Positions 23,217 to 33,930 of a stretch of 58,471 nucleotides of DNA are shown here, in pieces. The stretch covers positions 1-58,471 of the forward strand of contig JANSLP010000200.1 in NCBI GenBank assembly GCA_029298735.1, in the 5' to 3' direction. The notes beneath the pieces are model-generated. The model did no database searches. It was not told where the DNA came from and saw only the letters and a program-made list of their open reading frames with translations. The DNA is from Ophiostoma sp. CBS 140.51 (lineage: Eukaryota > Ascomycota > Sordariomycetes > Ophiostomatales > Ophiostomataceae). Numbering within the stretch: the stretch's first letter is position 1; the number at the start of each line of letters is the position of its first letter. The position numbers and the translations under genes are program-made.

Positions 23217-24474
23217 ATGGACCCACACATCGACTCTATGCCGACAAGGCGTCGTTGGCAAATCGTCAGACAGTACCCATGTATGAGTGACGAGCTTATG
23301 GATGTTAACGCCACTACGTCGCCGCTAGTTACGGTGCGGAACCTTGCGATGCCGCGCCTGCGCAGATGTCCGTTTGACATCGACACAATCGACTGGCGGC
23401 GCGCCAGAAAGCTCGGGGCCGGCGCCGATGGTTGTGTATACCGCGTTTACTTTGGCGACCAGGGGCCGTTTGCTCTGAAGTTAGTGCGTTCTTTTCCCCC
23501 CTTATACTCCCTGACCCCGTACTCGGACTACTGTAACTGACTGTGGCTATGGATAGTTCTGGATCCCAGACGCCGTTGTCGAGTTCCCCACCTATTCCGC
23601 TATCCATCGCGAATGCCAGAACGCTGCACTCTTGCAAATGCTGCGTGCGTCCGTTGACCAGACTGCCACCACTGGCAGCAGTTCCGAAAAACTGGACGTG
23701 ACAGGACCGCCCCTTGTTCATCCGAATCCGATGGATTTTTTGACGGCGTCTGACAATCTCTTTTCCTTCGCAGACGAGGTTCGTCGCGCGCGCCAGAAAC
23801 AGCCTCCCCCGCCCGAGCTGCAGCTGGTACCTGTTACGAGTATGCCGCGATTTGCAAAGTGCCATGGCTGGCTGCCCTGCAATGTGCACGAGTTAATGGC
23901 AAACATGCCCCGTTATATGCGCTCGCACGGTTTTCATGTTGATCGGAAAACGTATCGCACGTTTGACCGGACACGCACCGACTTTATAGGCATTGTGTAC
24001 GAATACATTCCGAGCCATGACGGCGATGAGACTGACGACGGTGGGGGCACCAAAGATAATAATGGTGGAAACGACAGCACTGGCGAGGAACTGGAATCAT
24101 GTAAAAAGAGCACAGCACCACTCGCTACCAGGCGCTATAACACTAGAAGCAGCACAAGACAGGCAGTACATGATGCCAATAGTGACAATGAGCAGCCCAG
24201 ACAGGCCAGGCCGGCCGCAATAGCCGCTAGCAACGAAGACACCAAAGACACCAAAGACACTGAAGACGCTATGCACCGCAATCGTGTATCAGCCGTGGCT
24301 GATTTTCTTTGGCTGGCAGGCTTCAAGTTCTGTAGCCAGCCACTGGCTCGTAACTGGAAGAACGGCGTGCTGGTCGACCACTCGGAGATCATTGGACCAT
24401 ACTCGTCTGGCTGGCAACGGGGGCCCAGAAACACGAAGTGGTCCGCCGACCGGCTGTTGACACCATCCGAATGA
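23217..24474 (+). CDS. FTA2-like, protein-kinase-related protein (tandem copy 2)
   Basis: Protein of 394 aa in two exons (23217-23483 and 23557-24474; 73 bp intron GTGCGT...TAACTGAC...ATAG, phase 0 at the same codon as in copy 1). It has the same layout as copy 1: glycine loop LGAGADGCVY, ALK with Lys88, FWIPD and HRECQNAALLQML after the junction, a diverged acidic linker around TRRYNTRSST, and a nearly identical C-terminal block ending in DRLLTPSE. By eye, exon 1 and the C-terminal 80 residues are the best-conserved parts, while the linker has changed in length and sequence. Both copies have intact frames and conserved splice sites, so both are probably expressed and under constraint. Confidence 0.75.
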
Positions 24475-25019
24475 GGGACATCGATTATGTTTATGATACT
24501 TCTCGCTGTTGGGTGGTAATAGCTGTTGGGTGGTAATACAGCCACACCAGTGCATCTCCCTTAGGACTGGTGGGTGCATTGCTGTGGCTCCGAAGTTATG
24601 AAACTAGTAGGGTGTACATCTGTGTCATCACCATAGTCATAGTCACAACCTAAACCCTCCTTTATGGCGCATGGCAATCCATATTTTAAGTGTTTTGTAT
24701 TGTTTGTTCGAGCGCAAATACCACCAAGAAAATATATACTTCTGCCAGTGAAATGGTAAGAAAGAAAAACCGACCACTAGTCCTTTTCGTTGTTGATTAC
24801 AAAGTATTCCATATTAAAATCGATGTCACTAAAAGACTAACCTGCTTCTTATTCTATTTACACATACTCGTTTGGCGGGGTAAGTCATCAACCAATAGGC
24901 GCTGACATAAACATTATGCAATTGGCAACGGACAACAAAATAAACCAAAACGACTGACGAGCCGGAGTCACGCCTGTCTAAAATTTAGGGCATATTGATA
25001 GTCACCTCTGCCGCCGACA
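24475..25019. other. 3' flank of FTA2-like copy 2 and promoter of the kinase gene
   Basis: The start resembles the 3' flank of copy 1 but differs by a 17 bp tandem duplication and by an extra segment of about 120 bp (about 24607-24724). After that the similarity resumes briefly around AAGAAAATATATACTT. The remaining sequence is AT-rich and leads to the kinase gene. Confidence 0.6.
24505..24538. repeat. Perfect 17 bp tandem duplication
   Basis: GCTGTTGGGTGGTAATA occurs twice head to tail (24505-24521 and 24522-24538). Copy 1 of the duplicated locus has this unit once, so this is a recent local duplication in the 3' flank of copy 2. Confidence 0.95.
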
Positions 25020-26553
25020 ATGCCGAAAGGCGAGCCGTCTTCCGAACCTCTGGTGATCAACTGGAGACTCTACCCCAAATATACGGGCTACATGCCCCAC
25101 GAGCCCCTCGAACGGTATGCCCCGGGTGGCTTTCACCCTGTCTCCTTAGGCGACACCCTCCAAGACGGGCGGTATACCATCCGTCTTAAGCTCGGCTACG
25201 GTGGCCAATCTACTGTCTGGCTGGTCTGGGACGCGTATCACGAGGTCGAGACTGGGGCCTGGGTCGCCATCAAGATCAAGTCCGCAAGGGCTTCAGAGAA
25301 AGGCCTCGATGCGGACACTGAGATTGGTGTTCTTCGGAAGCTGGAACAGTACTACTTGAGCCAGACGCAAACACAAACACGCCCTTTTATCCAACTTTTC
25401 GACACCTTCCAGTATACAGGACCTAATGGCGTGCACACCTGCATCGTCACAGAGGTGCTGGGTCCTACGCTGGCAAACATACTTCAAGATTACCCACCAG
25501 AAGAGGACACGCTGCCTCCAAGTGTAATTCTTCGAGTATCACAGCAGCTTCTGCATGGTCTTGAGTTTGCTCATGCCGCCGGAATTGGTCACGGGGACGT
25601 CTATCCTGGAAACATTTCGTTTACGTGGAAAACGGCACTGGCAGACGCAGACAATGACCTAGTTGAGATGATGGGCGGAGAGCCGATGACCGTGCCCTAC
25701 GAAAGCGATGCTGAACGGCCACACAGTCTTCCACAGCATCTCATAGCGTGCACGATGTTCGACGACTGGTACTTTGACCCGAGCGAGGACATCCGCCTGA
25801 TCGATTGGGGCTGGTCCTTCCCAGTGGACGAGACTGTCACCGTTCTCGGCCAGCCCAGCAACCTACGGCCCCCAGAAACGTTTTTCGTACACGCTTTTAC
25901 CTACAAGCACAACTTGTGGAGAGCAGGTAGCGTGGTATGTCAATACACAGAGACGAAAGTTGCCAACGGGGGTAGAAGCCTGCATCTTTCTGCGAATGCT
26001 AATGTCAGCCTGCCAGATCTACACTCTATTCTACCAGAAATCGCCATTCTCTTTCTTCGCCGACCCAGACCACTTCTTCATTCGACGACTGGTTGCCAAG
26101 CTCGGCCCACTCCCGGCGCCATGGCATAAAAAGTGGGAAGACATGCTGGTCGACTACAAATATGTAAACGAAGACGTCATGCCTCAGGAGCTGATACAGG
26201 ACACATTCGAGCCGAGATGGCAACAGATTGTCGCCAATATTCTCAAGTCAGATAAAGACGGCGACGAGTATTACGACGAGAAAGCCGATAAGAACAACGA
26301 TGAAGACGGCCGTGACTACAGCGATAAAGGGGTTAACCAAGAAACTGTAGAAGGAGTTGTGGAAGCAGATGGGGACGACAATTGGGATGAATTCATAGAG
26401 TACGACGTGGAATCGCTAAAATGTCTCCTGTCACCGATACGGGGCCTCATGCAGCATGAACCAGATAAACGCATTACTTTGGAAGAGGCAGCTTCTTTTA
26501 TACAGTGGACAGATCACAGACGAGAGGCACTAGATTTTACTACCGCAATTTAG
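25020..26553 (+). CDS. SRPK-like protein kinase with altered catalytic loop
   Basis: Protein of 483 aa in two exons (25020-25934 and 26017-26553; 82 bp intron GTATGT...GCTAATG...GCCAG, phase 0). The N-terminus resembles fungal SRPK-type kinases (YxPGGFHPVSLGD, then DGRYTIRLKLGYGG). Kinase motifs seen: glycine loop at 58-66, Lys85 in VAIK, Glu101, catalytic-loop sequence HGDVYPGN (Asp193, Asn198) and DWG at 262-264 in place of DFG. The usual Lys of HxDxKPxN is Tyr here. The second exon gives the C-lobe (IYTLFYQKSPF onward), interrupted by an acidic Asp/Glu-rich insert of about 70 residues. Asp, Asn and the VAIK Lys are kept, so activity is possible. It lies downstream of the FTA2-like pair and has the same orientation. 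Confidence 0.82.
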
Positions 26554-27247
26554 ATCTATATACATAGCTATGAAAAATGCGAATCAATCGTGGATTGTGA
26601 CCCTATGATTTAATATCTTCCTCTATATCTAATCACCATTTTGGCTCAAGATACTATTCACCGTTTCAAGAATGGCATGGTAGTAACACAAACACCCACC
26701 TTGCTCAACAAAGAAATAGTTTGAGCAAGTTCTGCTGTTTCGGCGGACCCCGGCTTTATATCTTGGATCGTCAATTACAACCCTAGCCAAAGAAATGTAT
26801 CCAGCCTTTTCCTCTATAGTGCTTTGTGCAGACACTTGCTGCGTTTCTTTGCTCTGTGGCTGTCACGGCTCTCGCTGATGATGACAGGATTAACGTAGAG
26901 TACCGGACTCAAGATAACAGGTGTATAAATAGGACGATTCAGGAAACTTAAGTGAAGTGAAGACACAAAACCCCGACGTTTGTTCTAGGGTTCACTCAAT
27001 TCACGGCCGTATTAGCTAGTGAAAATCTGATGTATATTCGCAGGGCCGCCAACGTGGCCAACGAGTAAAGCGCATGCATGTACGACCGCCATTGCATGAA
27101 CGGCCTCATTCACTTGTATTTTGCGACCTACCTACAAATTTTTTATGAAAAAGTGTTCCGTGCCGGCAATATTGGGTAGGTAATATTGTTGAAAGATAAG
27201 ACATACAGGTGAAGAAAATAGTAGACACAAAACAAAATGCACAACAT
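26554..27247. other. Intergenic, converging 3' regions, no gene seen
   Basis: Space between the kinase gene (plus) and the DUF3632 gene (minus). The short open frames are AT-rich and show no family character. Confidence 0.5.
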
Positions 27248-28316
27248 TTAATCTCCGGATTCATTCGGTATACCCACCTCTCCCGACTCGACATCTTCAG
27301 GTCTTTCTGCGTCCTCCTTTTCCGCTATCTTCATTCTCTCCAAGGCAAGAGACATGCTTCCATGGACGTCTTCTACAAAGAGATGATCTGGGGGGCTCTG
27401 AAGCAAAGACTCAAGCCGTTCCTTCCAGAAATTCCAACGGCCCACAGACAAGCCCTCACGGCCGTGGAACAATGGACCAGGCTGGACATCCCGTTCCCAA
27501 TTAACCACTTCGCCTTGGGCGAAGTTTTCGTCGTTCTCCTTGGCCCAGCGAATCAGGGTCGGCGAACTGTAGATGAGCCACTGTGTGGCCGCGAGAATTT
27601 CGCAGCGGAGGTGAGGTGCCGGCCAGTCATCGCTTTCGAGGGCAGATGCCAAAGCACGCATCGCATAGTTGTCCCATGATCCTGCGCCAGACTGCAGGCA
27701 ACGGGCATTAAACGCACTCTCGTTGCACCACTGCTGAACTTGGTTTTCTGACGGCGCTTCTTCGCCCTTGGTGGCTGGGCTGCCTGTTGACTCGATCGTG
27801 CTCTGGTTGAGGAGTGGCAGCTCGTCCCAGAGTTGCATATAAGCCTGGACGATATTAGTCGGAGAATGACATTGAAAAATGCAATGACGGAAAAGAACTT
27901 ACACCCCACATGATCACCGTTCCCCGTTCAATTTTCCGGAGCTTGCGTATGACCATGACGATGGTGTCCTGTCCCGGATGGCCGGAATTATGCGGTAGGA
28001 GGCGTGATATGTTCAAAACAACTGACCACAGCTGCCACAGAAACGCCTCAACATTTTTGTAGCCGTCGGGTCCTATTAAGGTCTCGTAGGACGGGCACAT
28101 CTGGTCAATGTTTGACGCTGTCTCCTCGCTGATATCATCGATATCTCGGTCACCGGACGCAATAGCTTGGCGAAAGTATGAAAGTATTTGCAGCTCGGTG
28201 TCTGTCGGAGTTCCTGACAGTATTCTGTCCACAGGATACGAGAGCCACGCCGAGACAGGACTCTCACCGGCCGTGGTGGCCTCTACCTTTGGCGTAGAAT
28301 TTGTGTCATCCACCAT
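27248..28316 (-). CDS. DUF3632 family protein
   Basis: Protein of 336 aa in two exons (28316-27903 and 27844-27248; 58 bp intron GTAAGT...CTAATA...CCAG, phase 0). Joining the exons gives VIMWGAYMQLWDELP, which continues the family pattern. Exon 2 has W-x2-E-x-AFNARCL, then YAMRALASALE, the AATQWLIY segment and a terminal RWNFWKERL, all typical of the fungal DUF3632 family. That family has no established function. Members are often present in many copies and lie in variable parts of ascomycete genomes. The start is the ATG at 28316 (context CCATGG); a longer open frame upstream has no family character. I see no signal peptide or membrane segment. Confidence 0.8.
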
Positions 28317-29272
28317 GGTACCGTACTGTAGCGTTCGAGAGGCAACAATGATTTTAAATGTAGGTATTGGTGATGGTTTTCTTGTGTGCCTGTGAAGTAT
28401 TTTGTTTTTAAGCTTGAAGATGGGAAGATGACTCGATCTTTTCGTGAACGTAGAATTGACCGTAATTGCGAAAGAATGTGTGACAGGCACCAAGCGGTAG
28501 TGATAAAGTATCAAGCAGCATAAGCGCCAAGACGAACCAAATGTTTGAATTGTAGAAGATTTCATTTGGATAGTAGAAACAACAGGCGTAGTCAAAGGGC
28601 CAACTTGTGGCTCCTGGCCTCAATATCGTAGGCGCCCGCGTTTTGATCCCGCCACACCACTCTGCCGCTCAGCCTTGTCGGCGGTGATTGGCCAGCGCTC
28701 TACTCCAAACATACTTCATCAACGCCCGGTTATCTGACTGTTCCATGGTTCATACTGAAATCTGAAACTGCACATATATCGCGATGGTGTTACCCGTGGC
28801 GCTTAACTCTGCGTGTTTTGTGTAGCCGCTGCTGACACTTTACCAAAGCAGGAATATCGGTATGTCTTGATTCCATATTGTGAACAAAGGTGCATCGCCG
28901 TCCATAGCGACCGCGGTAATTTGACGCCGGCCCCATGAAAACGGCCAACCTGGCCATCATAGGATTATTTTTGTAATGAAATATCTACAGGGTGAGGCCT
29001 TCGAAGACGCGGCCGCTATTGTCGGTGATGGGTGTAAAGGATATTTTTGGCTCTCCGTGACGCAGTTGATGCCTTCATGCTCTCGTCTGGGCTTTTAGAA
29101 CAGTTTTTTCTTACGGCTACTTTGGATACATAAACTCATATTGATTCGTCAGCTTCTTCTTGAAATAAAGACAACCAAAAGACCCCAAGCATATTTTCCT
29201 CTATATTCTTACCGTCACTTTCGTGTCTTATAGCTTTGCTTCGTTGCAGTATTCCGAGCTTCGAGTTAGCCA
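28317..29272. other. Intergenic, no clear gene
   Basis: Region between the start of the DUF3632 gene and an unresolved small locus. It contains no open frame with family character. It probably carries the DUF3632 promoter. Confidence 0.4.
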
Positions 29273-30257
29273 TGGGGCAGTCTGAGAGCCGCAATGCTGG
29301 TGTTATGGGCCCCGGGAGGATGTCCGTTCCAGCAAGCCATGGCCGCCAACCTTCGGACAAGATTCCCTACACTTTGATTCATATCTACGACCTTGACCGA
29401 GACCCCCATGCAACAAGGCCCTACAAGACCCTTCGCATACCATAATACCATCTTCAGCAGTAAATCATCTTTGTCCGTTCCCTCTTGATAAATAGCATGG
29501 TATTGTCGCCGTTATCGTATATGTCCTACATTTGATATTGATTTATTAGATCAAAACGAGTTGAAAGCGTTGCTTCTGATTCTACTCGCACACCCATCAC
29601 CGATGCTTTTGTAGTGGCCTCGTCGACGGCGGCTACAAGCATGATGACGGTCCCAGGGACAGGTGGAGTAGAACGATGTCCTCCAAGACTATCCGTGGCT
29701 AGACCATCAGGCACACCTGTGGCCAATCCTACCATCTTTGTCCATGAGGGTGAAGATTATGTACGTACTAATCTTTTTATATATTTTGTCGTTCGAGCAG
29801 TGGCACCTGTACCTATGACATATGTTGCTTATTCAATCATTACAGCATGAGCTCAAACACCTGCCAGAAGACCACCCACTTCACATCATCGCGGGGCCTT
29901 CTTCCGTAAGAGCCGTTGCTGGCGTGGAAGGACGCTATCCGGACCGAATCGTGCACGATAGGTTTGGAATACAAGGGGAACCAGTGCTTGGGTTTCCCAT
30001 TCTTCATGGCGAAAGAAATTACTACCGTCGAGGAAACCCGCCAGGACCTGTGCGCACCTTCTACAACCCTAGGGACCGCGCATCGGCTCGACCCGTTTAC
30101 CATGATGCAACACGCCAGCCTATTATCGGCGGACGCCGTGTGTGGCGCCGTCGCGGTCCTGGTGGCGACCGGTTTCCCCCTCGTCCTCAACAGGCTCCCT
30201 TTACTGCAGCAGTCCATCACTACCGACAGTGATAAAGGGTTTGACTATGTAGATTAA
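29273..30257 (+). CDS. Unresolved small locus, possible multi-exon or decayed gene
   Basis: I do not recognise a family. Three pieces are visible on the plus strand: an open frame starting MGQSESRN (29273-29445; an N-terminal MG could be myristoylated); an open stretch of about 29545-29759 ending at a good donor; and an intron-like segment 29760-29845 (GTACGTACTAATC...TTACAG). After it, two frames stay open: one is Arg/Pro-rich (ending 30232), the other (ending 30257) is more protein-like by codon third positions and composition. The pieces cannot be joined into one frame without extra assumptions. It may be a gene with more introns than I can place, or a pseudogene. Confidence 0.25.
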
Positions 30258-30444
30258 TCCCTTGTCTATGTTACTCGTGTTGAGTTATTTTGTAAAGGGT
30301 TCCTCGGTGCCTCGTGTGTAGTTCTCCTGGTGTTTTTGTTGAACGGAATGATTTTTGTTATCTATTGTTTGTTGTCTTTTTTTATTTTTACATTTTCATA
30401 TAATTTTTACACTGGAGCAGGTCTCCAAAAAAATGAAGCTAGAT

Positions 30445-33084
30445 CTATGCGTAGTTATTGAACAGTATGTCATCCATCTCCGGTAGAAAATAATAGTTGT
30501 TGGTAAAAAGGCACATGATATCTGTGCCCGAAAGGTCGTTGGCGCCAAAACCATTCCAGTACCCTGCATTCAGGTTATTTCCGTCGCTGTTAACAGAGCT
30601 TGTAGTGCCGTCGTCATTAAGAACGAGATTTCCGGCAAAGGCTGTAGTGTCCGCTTCTGTCGTGGTGATTATGTCCAAACTACCGGGAGGCAACTCTGTG
30701 TTGCTCACGCCAGGTACCGGCACACTATCGAAAATCGGCCAGTGCAATGATGTGGCCACATCGTTGACCATGCCCAAGGACTGTGGAGGTACAGCTTGAG
30801 GAACGGTAAGCGATTGGGTTGTGTTTGGTGGCGGTGGTACAAGTTGCTGCTGTTCCACCGGCGGACCTGACTGGTTCGACTTGCTCGTCTTGGCTGTCCG
30901 CCTTTGGCAGTCATTGATGTAGTCCCTTGCGATGTGGGCAAATTCGGACAATAATGACCCTGGCAGTGATCCTCCGCTGGCATACTCAATACGGCTGAAA
31001 TATCCAGCACCCATATCGAGAAGGACAAGATTAAGACCGGTTGTCTCGAAGGCGTCCTTATCAGTAGGAGCATGCACGACAACGTCGAAGAGTACGAGCA
31101 ACGCCATCAACGGTACAACAGCTAGCATCCATAATGGCGTATGTGGTTCGACGTCAACGATGGGTGTCAGTGCTAAGATGGCACGAGCGGCAACCACCAG
31201 AGCTTCCTGGGCAGAGGTCCGGGCATCAGATGTCTGTTCTGTTCTGTCTGCTGCTGGTAGTTGTGAAATGTGGTGCAGTTTGGTCCGCGACAGGATGAGC
31301 ATGAGACTGTGGTACATGTACCGAAGTGCCAAAGTCATGATCCTTTCGTTGGGATCGGAGCTGCGAAGATAAGGTGAGGAGGAGGACAGTGAGATGGATG
31401 ACTCTTCTTTATCTGGACGTAGGCCACGAGCGTCTGGCATGGACAACCTCCAAGCCTCGACTTCGGCATGCAACTGGTCCACTGTTGCTAAGCTATAGGC
31501 CGTCGTATTGCAGGCGATGCCTACACTGAAGAGCGAGGCGTATGTTCTTGACAGTAATCTCGCGTGCCGAATAGACAAGATCATCCACGTAGAAGAGAGC
31601 GGTACACTAGTCTCGACTGTTGGTGGCAGTGGACACGCAATGTCGCTGTCGATGAAAGTCGAACTGCGGCCGAAATGGAAGCTGGTGACCTTTTCGATGG
31701 TGTACAAAACCCAGAACGTGCGTTGGAAGGTAGGTGAGGATGTCGCAGAAGTTTGTGCAAGAGCCTGAGCACGACGTGCCGCCTCGGAAAGGAGTATGCG
31801 TTCGATCGACAGGCAGGCTACGCCCAGACCATAGACGGACATGGCAGTCAGCGCCTGTAGCGCCAAGAGTGAGTCTTCCGGCAGGACGAGTAGTTCTGCA
31901 AAATGTGCGAGAGCCCCACGTGCAAAAAGACGCCATGCTGTACTGGTGCCGGGCTCGAAGCCGTTTGTCTTGCCGGCAGGCGTATTGTAAGCACATCCGA
32001 TGGCAAGTACGGAGTGGTATAAGGCAGACCAGGCCTTTTTCTGCCCAGTGTTGATGCTCGACTTGTCTAAAGTCGCGGTATTCTCCTTTACCTTTGCTTC
32101 AAATGAGTCCCAGTCCAGAAATGGCAATAAAGGATGTGATCGCTCAAAGTAGGACCTTATGCAGGCAGTGGCAAACTCGGCGCCGATGGTGACAGGATCT
32201 GCCGACTTGGTAGCAGTATCTGATGCTGTATCCACCGATGTCTCTACTGACGAGCCTGGCGCATCTACAGGCCGCAGTAGTCTTTTCCGGACCTGGCCAT
32301 TGATGCGGCGTACGAGCTCGTCAACCTTGTGGTTGCGAAGACGGGCCGACAGAGATCGTAATCGACTCTCAGAGAAATATGTCAAGCTGTAGCTGCCACC
32401 AAATATGCTGTTCACCTTGCCCACTGGCGGCATTCCATCGCCCCTCGTGCTTGAGTCACCTTTCGATCTGGCTAGTTCCTGGGCTAGAAGATGATCGACA
32501 TACAGCGTCGGGACGGTTGGTGCCACAGCAGAGACAGGTGCACCCGTACTAAAATGAGCAGCAGGCGGCGTTGTCGAGAGCTTGCCCGCTTGACACGTCG
32601 GGGTGGGCTCGTCCACGTAGCGGAGTGCATCATCTTCTAGAGGCGAATCATTGGTGGCAGCGTTGTAGGACCGCGTGTAGCGGAGATGCTTTGTGACTGG
32701 AGGGTATGAGCTGGTGTTCTAGCCTGGTACAATATGAGTTGGGAACGTCTGTTTACCATTTCGTCTCGGAACCCTCTTCTTTCCAAATAGGCACGTTTCT
32801 TTCCGGCGCTGTACTGTTAGCATGTGACTTTCTGCGATCAGTACTGGCGGGCTTAACTTACAACACAGTTGCCACACGGAGCAGGATAGTCGACATCTGC
32901 ATGCTGCGTCAATATGATTCAGTCTAATATTGATCTCTGGTTGTTGTAACTCACTTGGACATTTGACTTTGCGTGCCTTGCAGGCGTCGCAGGACTTGTG
33001 GGCGCCATGCCGGAATGTCGGCTGGGGCGAAGCAACGCCCGAGGGTGTGGGTGCGGCTGATGTTGGTTGCGGCGCCGAGGACAT
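30445..33084 (-). CDS. Zn2Cys6 fungal transcription factor next to the PDR transporter
   Basis: Predicted nuclear regulator of 802 aa in four exons: 33084-32955, 32896-32862, 32808-32757 and 32636-30445. Introns are 58, 53 and 120 bp. The zinc cluster is split by the first two introns; splicing gives CDACKARKVKC, then C-x2-C-x6-C through the short 35 bp exon, which is the full six-cysteine pattern with a basic linker (KKRVPRR). The third intron (32637-32756, GTAAAC...CTAG) joins in frame to the long exon but is the least certain. The long exon has a fungal-specific transcription factor domain (YFERSHPLLPFLDWDSFE onward) and a polar C-terminus with Gln- and Pro-rich parts. It is divergent from the ABC transporter across an 846 bp promoter, so local regulation of that gene is plausible. 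Confidence 0.82.
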
Positions 33085-33930
33085 CTCGGTAGTTGATTGT
33101 CGGAAAAAAAGACAAACAGAAAATGAATGCAAGTGATTGATTGAACGCAAATTGATGTGTGCTGTGTGTAGGCGAGACACGTTGGTGGGGGCGCGAAGTC
33201 GTCGCGAGGAGAGTGGAAGTCGTCGAGAGAGGGCTTCGTACGAGGCGTCCTTATGAAAACTTTCCAATCGCGGGAAGAGGATAGGCAGCAGTAAACAAGA
33301 AGTAAGATTGACGTTCTTATTCGGCGCCGAGGAAGAGTTGGTGACGAACATCGGCTCCCATTTCATGGTTGTCGAAAGAGAGGATGCTGGGACGACGTCA
33401 GAAAAAGCTCGGTGCCGACTTTCTGTATTTAGTTTAGCTCGTCGCCCCTTTTCCGCAGCTCCCGTCCCGCGTCTGGCAGGACCAGGGTTTGGGGATCCAA
33501 GTGGGTCAAAATCCAGGATATCGGAGACATTTCTTCGACTTACACGACAACAATCGTGTTTTCAATTCGGACGACTACGTCTGTGGTGACCTCACACCAG
33601 GGGCAATGGAACTTATCGAAGTTACGAGGCTATTTTCCGCATTTTTATTTTAGCAATATTGACGTATTATCTACTTTACTTTATTTCTGGAAATTTTCCT
33701 TTTGTGGTAGAATAATCTTAACGTCAAAAAAAGAAAAAGAAAAAAATGTAAAGGCAGAAGCCATGCAGCTCCTCCGACGTGAAGAAAAACATGTTTTGCG
33801 GTAGGGCAGATAAACACATAAACTTATAACTTTCAGTTTCTCGGAAGATATATTAATCAACATAATCTCCCATTGCTGACCTGTTCCATGCTACCATCCG
33901 TTCTTTGCAGTCTGTCCAGCAACCAACATT
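33085..33930. promoter_or_regulatory. Shared divergent promoter, regulator / ABC transporter
   Basis: An 846 bp spacer between two divergent start codons. The half next to the transporter (about 33600-33850) is AT-rich. I looked for the yeast-type PDR element (TCCGYGGA) and did not see a clear copy. No gene is present. Confidence 0.5.

Noticed and set aside
24640..24665. CCTAAACCCT sequence resembling a telomere repeat
   Set aside because: Only one imperfect unit is present; there is no tandem array, so this is chance rather than an interstitial telomere.
29526..29735. Minus-strand 69-codon open frame in the unresolved locus
   Set aside because: Very short, no motif, and it lies opposite an open stretch that ends in a good plus-strand splice donor.
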